Program-made: the position numbers and the translations under genes
Assembly (NCBI RefSeq): GCF_007744255.1
Contig: NZ_CP036267.1
Coordinates: forward strand, 1,116,001-1,180,000
Length of the DNA stretch: 64,000 nt
From: Thalassoglobus polymorphus
GTDB taxonomy: Bacteria > Planctomycetota > Planctomycetia > Planctomycetales > Planctomycetaceae
Direction of reading: 5' to 3'
Part shown: positions 52,911-61,197 of the stretch, one piece after another
How positions within the stretch are numbered: the first letter of the stretch is position 1
Layout of the letters: the number at the start of each line of letters is the position of its first letter
Notes under the pieces: model-generated
What the model saw: only the letters and a program-made list of their open reading frames with translations
Told to the model about the DNA's origin: nothing
Databases searched by the model: none

Positions 52911-53438
52911 ATGAACATGGAAGATGAGCAGGAGCAGCAGCGTCCAGTCGCAATTAATCAGACGGCTATCGCACTCATTCGCCGCTGGTTTGAAGATCAA
53001 TCGAAGTGGTTAGTTTTGCATGACGAAACTGTCGATCATCACCGTCTGATTGAAGCTCAGCGACTCGAAGAAGAATCATTCCGTGAATCCATTGATCGAG
53101 AAATTGCCTGGCAACTGAACCTTGAGCGGGGCAAAGATTATATCGTTTCAAGTGCTCCGCGATTGCATCTGGAGATTCCGATCGAAATTGCTCACGGATG
53201 TTCGGACAAGCAGGAAGTGCGAGTCGATGTTGTTGAGTTTTATCTTGTCGAGCTTTATGGAAGTTCTGCTCAGAAGAGTCTCGACAAAAACTCCAGTGTC
53301 CAATGGTTGAATGCCAGACAGTTTTTAGCTGAAGGTTCGAACACTGAAATCCTTTCGCGGCAACGACAAATTTTGCAACTCGCCGACATCCTGAACGAGG
53401 ACGAGTCCGATGGAGATTTACGGGAAGAAATGCATTGA
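52911..53438 (+). CDS. Hypothetical protein, possibly a degenerate Nudix fold
   Basis: 175 residues. No known motif at full strength, but the layout suggests a Nudix-like protein that has lost catalysis: RLEEESFRESIDREIAWQLNL lies where the Nudix box (G..E......RE..EE.G) would be and keeps only E and RE; a strand block VDVVEFYLVELYG and NSSVQWLNARQFLAEGS follow, as in Nudix C-termini. This is inference from pattern only. The 3' end overlaps the next gene by 29 bases, so translation is probably coupled. Confidence 0.6.
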   Translation: MNMEDEQEQQRPVAINQTAIALIRRWFEDQSKWLVLHDETVDHHRLIEAQRLEEESFRESIDREIAWQLNLERGKDYIVSSAPRLHLEIPIEIAHGCSDKQEVRVDVVEFYLVELYGSSAQKSLDKNSSVQWLNARQFLAEGSNTEILSRQRQILQLADILNEDESDGDLREEMH

Positions 53439-55089
53439 GTTCATCTCTCCTCACGGCCAAAGGGCCAGTCGCACCAAGTGCTTCGATCAGTTCAGTAAGC
53501 TGAAAAGACCTGCTGCAGTCTCTGCCTTTTCCTGCTTGATTCTATGCCTGCTGTCGTCGTCTGTTGTTCGTGCGGAGGCAATCACCGACCCAACAAGTTT
53601 GTCATTGCTGATCGATCAACGAATCTCAGCCCGCTGGAAAGCCGAAAACGTCACCCCCGCTCCGGTTGCTGACGATGCCGAATTCATGCGGCGTGTTTAT
53701 CTCGACGTGACCGGGAAGATTCCGCATGCTTCGTCCGTGCGAGATTTTTTGGCGGACGACTCTCTCAATAAGCGGCAACAGCTGGTCGAAGGTCTTCTGG
53801 CGAGTCCGTCTTACATCATTCACTATACAAATCTCTGGCGGGCAGCGATGATCCCCGAAGCGGATGCTGACCAGCAAATCCGTGTCGCTCTTCCGGGGTT
53901 CGAATCCTGGTTACGTTCACGGGTTGCGGAGAACCGAAACTTTGCGGAAATCGTTGAGGAAATGCTCACACTTCCGTTTGACCAGCAGGCGATGCTTGGT
54001 TTGAACCAACTCAATCAATCAACTCCGGTCGCATTCTATCAGGCTAAAGAGGCCAAGCCAGAACGACTTGCAGCAGCGACTTCACGGCTTTTTCTTGGGA
54101 TTCGTCTCGATTGTGCTCAATGTCACGATCATCCATTTGATAGCTGGAAGCAGGATCAATTCTGGAAGTATGCAGCTTTCTTCACGGATATCCCTGCCGC
54201 CCAAGTGCGTGGCCAAGAGGTGGTGACACGAAAAGAATCTCCCGGAACGATCAAGATTCCGGAGCTGGACCGCGTCGTGGAAGCGACATTTCTGGATCGC
54301 GAAACTGCAATCTCTGAAGGGGAGTCCCGAGACCGTACCGTATTGGCAAAATGGATTGTCTCTTCCGAGAATCCTTACTTCGCCAAGGCTGCGGTGAACA
54401 GAATCTGGTCGTACCACTTTGGAATCGGACTTGTCGAGCCGATGGACGACTTCAGTTCGAGCAATCCCGCAAGCCATCCAGAACTCTTAGACGATCTGGC
54501 TGAAGCATTTGTTGCCAACGATTTTGATTTCAAATTTCTCATCCGTGCGATTACCAGTTCGAAAACCTATCAGTTGAGTAGCCGGCAGACTGATTCCTCA
54601 CAGGAGGAACCGACACTCTTTGCTCGTATGCCAGTCCGGGGGATGACTGCTGAGCAGATCTTTGACAGCCTCTCTGTCGCCACGGGGTATCGTCAGCCGT
54701 TCGATCCGGAGCAACCACTGAATTTTAATAACGATCAGGCACGTCAAGATTTTATTGCGATGTTTGGGAACCAGACGGAGTCGGCTCCTGATCGGGCGTC
54801 GACAGTTTTACAGGCTCTGGCACTGATGAATGGCGACTTTGTCGGTGATGCCACAGACATTGTTGAGAGTCGCACGCTGGCAGCCATCATTGATTCTCCG
54901 TTTCTGAGCGACGAGCAACGGGTCGAGGCGATGTATTTATCGACGCTAAGTCGGTTCCCATCCAAAATTGAGCGGCAAGAGATGCTTGATTACATCAAAT
55001 CGAACCAGGCTGATGGGAGTCGCCCCGAAAGCTATGCAGATATTTTCTGGGTGTTACTGAATAGCAGTGAGTTTTTGTTAAATCATTGA
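53410..55089 (+). CDS. DUF1549/DUF1553 secreted protein with heme-like CxxCH
   Basis: 559 residues. A long basic n-region precedes the hydrophobic signal (AVSAFSCLILCLLSSSVVRAEA); no other start codon is available in this frame, so ATG 53410 is used. DUF1549 spans about 60-260 (RRVYLDVTGKIPHASSVRDFL, DCAQCHDHPFDSWKQDQFWKY with one CxxCH) and DUF1553 about 290-555 (NPYFAKAAVNRIWSYHFGIGLVEP, MNGDFVGDATDIVESRTLAAI split). It lacks the N-terminal PSCyt1 domain of the 36210 protein and has no DUF1501 neighbour. Probably a periplasmic redox or oxidative enzyme; function unknown. Confidence 0.9.
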   Translation: MEIYGKKCIEFISPHGQRASRTKCFDQFSKLKRPAAVSAFSCLILCLLSSSVVRAEAITDPTSLSLLIDQRISARWKAENVTPAPVADDAEFMRRVYLDVTGKIPHASSVRDFLADDSLNKRQQLVEGLLASPSYIIHYTNLWRAAMIPEADADQQIRVALPGFESWLRSRVAENRNFAEIVEEMLTLPFDQQAMLGLNQLNQSTPVAFYQAKEAKPERLAAATSRLFLGIRLDCAQCHDHPFDSWKQDQFWKYAAFFTDIPAAQVRGQEVVTRKESPGTIKIPELDRVVEATFLDRETAISEGESRDRTVLAKWIVSSENPYFAKAAVNRIWSYHFGIGLVEPMDDFSSSNPASHPELLDDLAEAFVANDFDFKFLIRAITSSKTYQLSSRQTDSSQEEPTLFARMPVRGMTAEQIFDSLSVATGYRQPFDPEQPLNFNNDQARQDFIAMFGNQTESAPDRASTVLQALALMNGDFVGDATDIVESRTLAAIIDSPFLSDEQRVEAMYLSTLSRFPSKIERQEMLDYIKSNQADGSRPESYADIFWVLLNSSEFLLNH

Positions 55090-55403
55090 TGTCGGGCGCG
55101 TCTGCGAAGGGTTTTGGAGTGCAGGGTGTTAAAAAAGTAAATTTCTGCCACTATTTGTAAACTGTACCAAAGAAGATTTTTCTACATTTCAGGGGTCAAA
55201 AACTGCGTTCAGGAATAATTCTGGGGGATTTCGGAGAATTCTCGTGAGATTGAGTACGAAATCATCGCCATGAAGGTGGTCACGTTCCTTGACATAAATT
55301 CCCAAGCTGCCTTACGATACGCGATCTCTGAAAATGGCAGGCAGAATGGCTGACCTGTCATATTTTGTATCGGAACTCCTTACAGCATAAGGGGATGCGG
55401 CTC
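55090..55403. other. Intergenic interval holding the rpmF promoter
   Basis: 314 bases, AT-rich at 55125-55200. No gene. The only clear signal is the promoter called separately at 55289-55318. Confidence 0.5.
55289..55318 (+). promoter_or_regulatory. Sigma-70-like promoter of the rpmF-plsX-fab cluster
   Basis: TTGACA (55289-55294), an 18-base spacer and TACGAT (55313-55318). It lies 85 bases before the rpmF start. Hexamers and spacing are close to consensus; expression is not shown. Confidence 0.55.
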
Positions 55404-55583
55404 ATGGCTGTTCCCAAACGTAGACATTCGAAATCACGGTCACGCAAAAAGCGTAGCCATAACGCATTGAAGCCAATGAAGTTACAGTATTGCCCACAGT
55501 GTGGGACAGCTGTTCCGTCGCACGTGGTTTGCCCAAATTGTGGTAATTATCACGGGCGAACCATGGTTGAAACCGAGGATTAA
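55404..55583 (+). CDS. rpmF: 50S ribosomal protein L32
   Basis: 59 residues from ATG 55404 (MAVPKRRHSKSRSRKKR is the invariant start); a longer upstream frame is not conserved. The zinc ribbon is of the four-cysteine type: CPQCG and CPNCG. It is followed after 6 bases by plsX, the classical rpmF-plsX pairing that couples ribosome and lipid synthesis. Confidence 0.96.
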   Translation: MAVPKRRHSKSRSRKKRSHNALKPMKLQYCPQCGTAVPSHVVCPNCGNYHGRTMVETED

Positions 55584-55589
55584 CGAACG

Positions 55590-56597
55590 ATGAAAATCGC
55601 TCTGGACGCGATGGGTGGCGATGAAGCTCCGCTGATTAATATTAACGGTGCAATTGAAGCCCTCGAAACATCTTCAGACCTGGAAGTCTTTTTGGTCGGG
55701 GACGCGCCCACTGTTGATTCATTGGTTGAGAGATCTGGTTACTCAGGCGAGCGGTTGACAGTGGTTCATGCTGACGGATTTGTTGGCATGGAAGAAAAGC
55801 CAACCGATGCGCTGCGTCAAAAACCAAATTGCTCGATCGCGGTTTGCTGGAAAATGATGGCAGGCGGCGAAGTCGAAGCGATTGTCAGTGCCGGAAACAC
55901 CGGTGGTGTCATTGGGGCAGGGTTACGGACTCGACTGTTTCTCAAAGGTGTCAAACGTCCTGGTATTGCGGTTGTCCTGCCAACGATTTCTGGGCGATCC
56001 GTACTCATGGATGTTGGTGCTAATCCCGGCGCACGTCCTGAGCATCTTGCCCAGTACGCTTTGATGGGGTCCATTTTTGCTCGTGAGATTCTTGAGATCG
56101 AATCTCCGCGGGTCGGGTTAATGAATATCGGAAGCGAGGACGGAAAAGGGACTCCTCTGATAAAAGAAGCACACGATCTGGTTCTTCGCGGTCCGGTTGC
56201 CCAAAACTATATTGGGAATGTCGAGGGGCGAGGACTTTATCAAGGTGAGGCCGACGTCATTATTTGTGACGGTTTTGTTGGAAACGTCGTCCTGAAGGTG
56301 AGCGAAGGGATGGCCTCGATGATGATGGAAAAAGTTGCCCATCAGGTTCTTGGGGCGTTGAACGGCGAAAAAACGACAGCCGAGCAAGCATTCGGCCGCG
56401 TCGGAAGAAGTTTTGAATACAACGAATATGGTGGAGCACCATTACTCGGCATTGATGGTGTTTGCATGATCAGCCACGGTTCGAGTGACGCACGATCAAT
56501 TCGGAACGCACTCCACACCGCAATGACGTTCAAGAATAGAAACGTTAATCAACACATTGTTGAGGCTCTCGCAGCGCAAACAGCAGCGAGTTCGTGA
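55590..56597 (+). CDS. plsX: Phosphate acyltransferase PlsX
   Basis: 335 residues: MKIALDAMGGDEAPLININGA at the start, SAGNTGGVIGAGLRTR, VLMDVGANPGARPEHL, LMNIGSEDGKGTP and VICDGFVGNVVLKVSEGMASM. PlsX makes acyl-phosphate from acyl-ACP, feeding PlsY in membrane lipid synthesis, peripheral to the membrane. Follows rpmF by 6 bases; same operon as fabD downstream. Confidence 0.97.
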   Translation: MKIALDAMGGDEAPLININGAIEALETSSDLEVFLVGDAPTVDSLVERSGYSGERLTVVHADGFVGMEEKPTDALRQKPNCSIAVCWKMMAGGEVEAIVSAGNTGGVIGAGLRTRLFLKGVKRPGIAVVLPTISGRSVLMDVGANPGARPEHLAQYALMGSIFAREILEIESPRVGLMNIGSEDGKGTPLIKEAHDLVLRGPVAQNYIGNVEGRGLYQGEADVIICDGFVGNVVLKVSEGMASMMMEKVAHQVLGALNGEKTTAEQAFGRVGRSFEYNEYGGAPLLGIDGVCMISHGSSDARSIRNALHTAMTFKNRNVNQHIVEALAAQTAASS

Positions 56598-56671
56598 GTC
56601 GATAAAAGTTATGGATGGCTGACAGGTTTGCCGACAAGGCAATGGTTGTCGTCTCAAATTGGAACGGAGTG

Positions 56672-57580
56672 ATGAGCCGAATTGGATTTCTTTTCCCTGG
56701 TCAGGGAGCGCAACATGTTGGTATGGGCAAGCAACTCGTCGAGCAGTATCCCGCTGCGGACGCTTTGTTCGATCAAGCCAATGAAATCCTAGGGTATGAC
56801 CTTCGTCGGCTTTGTTTTGAAGGTCCATCGGAAGAACTCGACTCAACTGTCATTAGCCAGCCCGCAATCTTTGTGACGAGCTTGGCGGCTTTGGAAAAAC
56901 TTCGAACTGATGCTCCTGATGTTGTCTTAGGCTGTGAAATGGCTGCTGGCCTGAGCTTGGGCGAATACACAGCATTGGTTTTTTCTGGAGCTATGAGCTT
57001 CGAGGATGGGCTGAAAGTCGTTCAAAAGCGCGGTCAGGCGATGCAGGACGCTGCAGATGCGACCCCGTCAGGAATGGCAAGTGTGCTACTGCTCGACTTG
57101 CCAGAAGTTGAAAAAATTCGCGATGAGGCACAAGCTGCCGGTGTCGTCGAAATCGCAAACTATCTCTGCCCCGGAAACCTCGTTTTATCCGGCAGTAATC
57201 CCGCGATTGAAAAAGTTCTTGAGATTGCTGAGGCGGCCGAAGCCCGTGTGGTTCCGTTGGCTGTCGCAGGGGCGTTTCATACGAAAATCATGCAGCCGGC
57301 AGATGATCGGCTCCGGGATGCGTTATCGACTGTCGAGATGAAGGCTCCGGAAATTCCGGTCATCTCAAATGTCGATGCGAGCATTCATACAGATCCAGAT
57401 GACCTGAAAGACGTACTTGTTCGTCAGGTCATTAGCCCGGTTCGCTGGGAAGATTCCATTCGTTCGATGTTGGATCAAGGAATCGATGAGTTTTATGAAA
57501 TCGGTCCTGGTCGCGTTCTGGCCGGATTGTTAAAGCGAATTCAACGTAAAATTCCTTGTACTGTCATCAACGATTCGTAG
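56672..57580 (+). CDS. fabD: Malonyl-CoA:ACP transacylase
   Basis: 302 residues from ATG 56672 (MSRIGFLFPGQGAQHVGMG, with GGAG just upstream); an upstream frame from 56615 adds 19 non-conserved residues. The GLSLGEYTALVFSGAMSFEDGL active-site serine block and the His region AGAFHTKIMQPADDRL are visible. It loads malonyl groups on ACP for fatty-acid synthesis. Part of the plsX-fabD-acpP-fabF cluster; 74 bases after plsX. fabG, normally next, is missing here. Confidence 0.96.
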   Translation: MSRIGFLFPGQGAQHVGMGKQLVEQYPAADALFDQANEILGYDLRRLCFEGPSEELDSTVISQPAIFVTSLAALEKLRTDAPDVVLGCEMAAGLSLGEYTALVFSGAMSFEDGLKVVQKRGQAMQDAADATPSGMASVLLLDLPEVEKIRDEAQAAGVVEIANYLCPGNLVLSGSNPAIEKVLEIAEAAEARVVPLAVAGAFHTKIMQPADDRLRDALSTVEMKAPEIPVISNVDASIHTDPDDLKDVLVRQVISPVRWEDSIRSMLDQGIDEFYEIGPGRVLAGLLKRIQRKIPCTVINDS

Positions 57581-57762
57581 GAGCTGTCTCGAGTCGCATT
57601 CAGTGCTCGTGATTCATTGAAGCTGGATTGATTTCTTCAAAAATGCTTGATGAACGAGTTAGAAAGACTTCTTGAGGCTCCAGAATAAGTACTCATGCAG
57701 GTCCGTCAGGACACGAGAAATCATTTAAATCCGGTTCCGAAGTGGGACCATTCGCATTGACG

Positions 57763-57791
57763 TTTACACACTGTTCAAAAGCCGCTATATC
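57763..57791 (+). promoter_or_regulatory. Sigma-70-like promoter upstream of acpP
   Basis: TTTACA (57763-57768), a 17-base spacer and TATATC (57786-57791), about 87 bases before the acpP start. It would give acpP-fabF extra transcription independent of rpmF-plsX-fabD. Confidence 0.5.
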
Positions 57792-57877
57792 TTCATTCGC
57801 CCTGCAGAAATAATTTGCAGGCCATATGAAAATGGAGGCACCATAGACGGTGTCGATCATTCCAGAAGGAGCAAGAC

Positions 57878-58108
57878 GTGGACGAAAAAGTAATTGCAAT
57901 TGTGAGTGAACAATTGAGCGTTTCCGAGGATGAAATTACCAAAGAAAGTAATTTCATCGATGATCTTCAAGCTGATTCGCTCGATTTGGTCGAGTTGGGA
58001 ATGAAGTTTGAAGAAGAATTTGGCGTAACCATCCCAGACGAGGATTACGAAACGCTCAAAACCGTTGGCGATGCCATCGATTATATCAAACAGCGGGAAA
58101 GCGCTTAA
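57878..58108 (+). CDS. acpP: Acyl carrier protein
   Basis: 76 residues from GTG 57878, preceded by the Shine-Dalgarno AGAAGGAG (57864-57871). The phosphopantetheine serine sits in DSLDLVEL; the protein is strongly acidic as usual. Carries acyl chains in fatty-acid synthesis in the cytoplasm. fabF follows after 3 bases, so both are one transcript; a 297-base gap with its own promoter separates it from fabD. Confidence 0.97.
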   Translation: MDEKVIAIVSEQLSVSEDEITKESNFIDDLQADSLDLVELGMKFEEEFGVTIPDEDYETLKTVGDAIDYIKQRESA

Positions 58109-58111
58109 ACT

Positions 58112-59353
58112 ATGCTCAAGCGAGTTGTCGTCACAGGCTTGGGAGTCGTTACCTCACTCGGTTGCGAAGTCTCCGAGTTCTGGGATCAGATCTGTGCAGC
58201 CAAAAGTGGTGTGAGTACAATCCGCCGCTTCGACTGTTCCAATTTCAAGGTTAAGTTCGGGGGGGAAGTTCAAAACTTCAATCTCGTCGAACACATGGAC
58301 TTGTTGGAGAAAGAGGTCCGTAGATTGGATCGTTTTGTCCAGTTTGGGATGGCAGCTGCGCAAAAAGCAATAAATGATGCCGGAATCGACTTCACAGCTG
58401 GCGATCCGTATACACACGGAGTTCTCGTCGGCAGTGGAATCGGTGGGCTTAACGAAATCGAACAACAACATTCCGTTTTGTTCGATCGTGGTCCAACTCG
58501 TGTGTCACCGTTGATGATTCCTAAGCTGATGGTGAACGCCGCCAGCGGGAACATCTCGGTACGGTGGAAGTTGAAGGGGCCAAACAGTGCTGTTGCAACT
58601 GCTTGTGCTTCAGCGACTAATGCGATTGGAGATGCTTACCGGCTCATTCAGCATGGACAAGCCAATGTGATGGTGACCGGTGGAAGTGAAGCTGCGTTGA
58701 CCCCTATGGGGCTCTCCGGTTTCGCTCGCATGCAAGCTCTGTCGACTCGCAACGAAGACCCAGGATCTGCCAGTCGTCCGTTTGATCAGGGGCGAGATGG
58801 TTTCGTAATGGCTGAGGGAGCCGGGATCGCGATCCTGGAAGAATACGAACACGCCAAGGCTCGCGGTGCAAACATCATCGCAGAAGTGCTCGGCTACGGG
58901 ATGTCCGCGGATGGCAGTCATATGACCGCTCCTGATCCCGAAGGTCGCGGAGCAGCCCGTGCAATGTCTGGTTCACTGAAAGATGCTGGGTTAAATCCCG
59001 ATTCAATTCAGTATGTCAACGCTCATGGGACGAGTACTCCGTTGGGAGACAAAGCGGAAACTTACGCGATAAAATCTGTCTATGGCGATCATGCCCATAA
59101 GTTTGCGGTCTCCAGTACAAAAAGCCAGATGGGGCATTTACTGGGAGCTTCAGGCGGTGTGGAATTCGTGATTTCTGCTTTGGCAATTCGCGATCAAGTC
59201 GCTCCCCCGACGATCAACCTCGACAATCCCGATCCTGCATGCGACTTGGATTATGTTCCAAACGAAGCTCGTGACATGCCGATTCAACGTGTGATGACCA
59301 ACAGCTTCGGTTTTGGTGGTCACAACGCCTGTTTGATTCTTGGAAAAGTCTAA
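58112..59353 (+). CDS. fabF: 3-oxoacyl-ACP synthase II
   Basis: 413 residues. KAS II signatures: VVVTGLGVVTSLGCEV, the active-site Cys in VATACASATNAIGDA, NAHGTSTPLGDKAE (His), STKSQMGHLLGASGGVE (Lys, His) and NSFGFGGHNACLIL. It elongates acyl-ACP with malonyl-ACP. Last gene of the fatty-acid cluster; followed by a gene-free interval with a repeat copy. Confidence 0.97.
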   Translation: MLKRVVVTGLGVVTSLGCEVSEFWDQICAAKSGVSTIRRFDCSNFKVKFGGEVQNFNLVEHMDLLEKEVRRLDRFVQFGMAAAQKAINDAGIDFTAGDPYTHGVLVGSGIGGLNEIEQQHSVLFDRGPTRVSPLMIPKLMVNAASGNISVRWKLKGPNSAVATACASATNAIGDAYRLIQHGQANVMVTGGSEAALTPMGLSGFARMQALSTRNEDPGSASRPFDQGRDGFVMAEGAGIAILEEYEHAKARGANIIAEVLGYGMSADGSHMTAPDPEGRGAARAMSGSLKDAGLNPDSIQYVNAHGTSTPLGDKAETYAIKSVYGDHAHKFAVSSTKSQMGHLLGASGGVEFVISALAIRDQVAPPTINLDNPDPACDLDYVPNEARDMPIQRVMTNSFGFGGHNACLILGKV

Positions 59354-59715
59354 AGCTGCCTCATAACCTATGGTATTGCGTTTCTTTTCTGTATCAGAGA
59401 AGCGAACAGCATGTTTTGAGACCAGTTCTAGAACATCTTTTGAATTGGTTTGCAGGATCTGCCTCGTGGCGAACAGTATTTTTACTAGAGAAATGCGTTC
59501 TTCACAGGCGCACGGTAGAGCGAACTACGCTAAAGCGTTGAAGTGATTGCCAGACCCATGACGTTAATCTTCACAACAGCTTGGTCGTGATCCTCACGAA
59601 TCGCATGCGCGAAGACCAGTTCGAGATACCCCATTTCATGCTTGTCGTGAATTCCAAGCGATTCAGGAATTCGATCAGGCTATGAATCTGTGAACCGGCT
59701 TGGGCATTCGGTGAT
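59354..59715. other. Gene-free interval after fabF
   Basis: 362 bases between convergent fabF and the ATPase gene. A weak imperfect hairpin (CGTTTCT...AGAAGCG around 59378-59407) may terminate fabF. A repeat copy fills 59428-59535; nothing recognised after it. Confidence 0.5.
59428..59535 (-). repeat. Dispersed repeat, module P, reverse orientation
   Basis: CTAGAACATCTTTTGAATTGG, TTTGCAGGATCTGCCTCG, TGGCGAACAGTATTTTTAC, GAAATGCGTTCTTCAC and GGTAGAGCGAAC are module P reversed, complete and without module M. Confidence 0.85.
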
Positions 59716-60297
59716 TCATTTTTCTCCCGTTCCTTCTGCATACTGGTCGTAAAGTTTGCGAAGGCAATCTCGTAGATTTCCGTTGCAGGTTTGGAAGAGT
59801 TCGTGGAGCCTGTCGTCCGGGATGCTCTGTTTGATCTCTAAGTTTCTGACGAGACGAATTAACGTTTTCACGCTTGGTTGAAGCTCAATCAGTGTGGGGA
59901 GACGCCCTGGTTTGTGTGCTGTGATTAACAAGCCTGCGAATCGTTTCGTTTTTCGCTTCACTCTCTGCCAGTCCCAAAAGTTCAAGAGCCCTGCGCCGTC
60001 GAGAATGAGGACCATCTCTTTGCTGGAAGAGTCGAGCCATTCTTGAATTCGAACTTTGTTGCTGTCTCGTCCGTCATCCATTAAGCGGAGGGCCTTGTAT
60101 GGAATCCCTGCTTGCTGCAGTTGGTTTTGCAACTCGTTCAACAGAGTTGTTTTGCCTGTGCCATGTGGCCCGATGATCGCTCCACGGAAATGGGCTGCTT
60201 TTAACCTTGAGTAGAAGAGGTTAAAGGAATCGTTTTCGAACTCGAAGGGGAGGGCGTGGACGCGATCGACACGAAATGGATTCTCACGGGCCTTCAT
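59716..60297 (-). CDS. Small P-loop ATPase
   Basis: 193 residues. Walker A GPHGTGKTT with a Thr after Lys, a Walker B-like VLILDG (about residues 95-100) and GLLITAHKPG as possible sensor 1. The C-terminal third is helical and charged. It resembles compact AAA/NTPase proteins, but lacks clear family marks. The start overlaps the stop of the MBL-hydrolase gene by ATGA, so both are translationally coupled and the pair may act together; the role is unknown. Confidence 0.75.
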   Translation of the reverse strand: MKARENPFRVDRVHALPFEFENDSFNLFYSRLKAAHFRGAIIGPHGTGKTTLLNELQNQLQQAGIPYKALRLMDDGRDSNKVRIQEWLDSSSKEMVLILDGAGLLNFWDWQRVKRKTKRFAGLLITAHKPGRLPTLIELQPSVKTLIRLVRNLEIKQSIPDDRLHELFQTCNGNLRDCLRKLYDQYAEGTGEK

Positions 60298-61043
60298 TTG
60301 TTCAGCTCGAGAGATGTTTTGTCCTCGGCGATGATGGTGTTGGGAAAGATGGCCCGCATTTCATCAATTCCAATCGGGTCACCGGACTTATCTTGAGGGT
60401 CCGTGTGCACGATGATCAATCTTCCCACCTGGGCATCCTTCGCCAGTGTTGCCAAAGCGGTGGAGTGTGTATGTCCGGTTTGGTTTGCCCAGTCAGATTT
60501 GGAATCTGGAAAGTAGCACTCATGGACCAGTGTTTCGGCTCCCCTGATAAATTCAGTATACGATCCGTCCACAGTGGTGTCGGTCACGTATGCGAAGACT
60601 CCCTCCTCCAAGTGCACTTTGAATGCGGTTGATCCTCCGGGGTGGCTGTTCAGTTTCATCCATTCGAGTTGCTGGCCGGAGGGGAGTTGGAGTTCTCCCT
60701 TATCTTGGATTTCACAAAATTCGAATGGCGGAGGGACGGGAAAGACTTGCTCGGAAAAAAGCTGAGTTTTCACTGCGTTCAGAATTTCAGTGCGGGCATG
60801 GAGTCGTATCTGCTCCACTTTTCCAAGTAGCGGCAATGTGATGAGGTAGGTCAATCCGCAAATATGATCGAGGTGAGCGTGGGAGAGAAAGAGGTCGAGC
60901 GAGGCTGTCTCGACATGTTTTTCGACTCGAAATGCGCTCGTTCCGGCATCGAAGATCAGCCCGAGTTCAGGGAGCATCAGGCAGGCAGTGTGACGTTGTT
61001 CACTCGGGTGGAAGCCACCCGTTCCCAGGAATTCGACTCGCAT
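60294..61043 (-). CDS. MBL-fold (RNase Z/YcbX-like) metallo-hydrolase
   Basis: 249 residues. Metal-binding HAHLDH (FLSHAHLDHICGLTYL), an Asp in VTDTTVDGSY, a His in VHECYFPDS and HTHSTALATLA, and VHTDPQD near the end: the RNase Z-like branch of the MBL fold. Such proteins hydrolyse phosphodiesters or small substrates; tRNA processing itself is not implied. Coupled to the small ATPase gene downstream. Confidence 0.87.
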   Translation of the reverse strand: MRVEFLGTGGFHPSEQRHTACLMLPELGLIFDAGTSAFRVEKHVETASLDLFLSHAHLDHICGLTYLITLPLLGKVEQIRLHARTEILNAVKTQLFSEQVFPVPPPFEFCEIQDKGELQLPSGQQLEWMKLNSHPGGSTAFKVHLEEGVFAYVTDTTVDGSYTEFIRGAETLVHECYFPDSKSDWANQTGHTHSTALATLAKDAQVGRLIIVHTDPQDKSGDPIGIDEMRAIFPNTIIAEDKTSLELNK

Positions 61044-61091
61044 CAGACCGCTCGTTACATCGAGTTTGCACGTCTTGTTTCAACAGTTTGA

Positions 61092-61197
61092 CTCGAGTAG
61101 TTTGCTCGACCGTGTAACCGTGAAGAACGCGTTTCTCTAGTAAAAATGCTGTTCGCCACGCGGCAGATCCTGCAAACCAATTCGAAAGATGCTCTAG
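61092..61197 (+). repeat. Dispersed repeat, module P, direct orientation
   Basis: CTCGAGTAGTTTGCTCGACCG, GTGAAGAACGCGTTTCTCTAG, TGTTCGCCACGCGGCAGATC, GCAAACCAATTCGAAAG and ATGCTCTAG: complete P copy. Its final CTA is the stop codon (TAG, minus strand) of the nucleoside phosphorylase gene. Confidence 0.88.
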
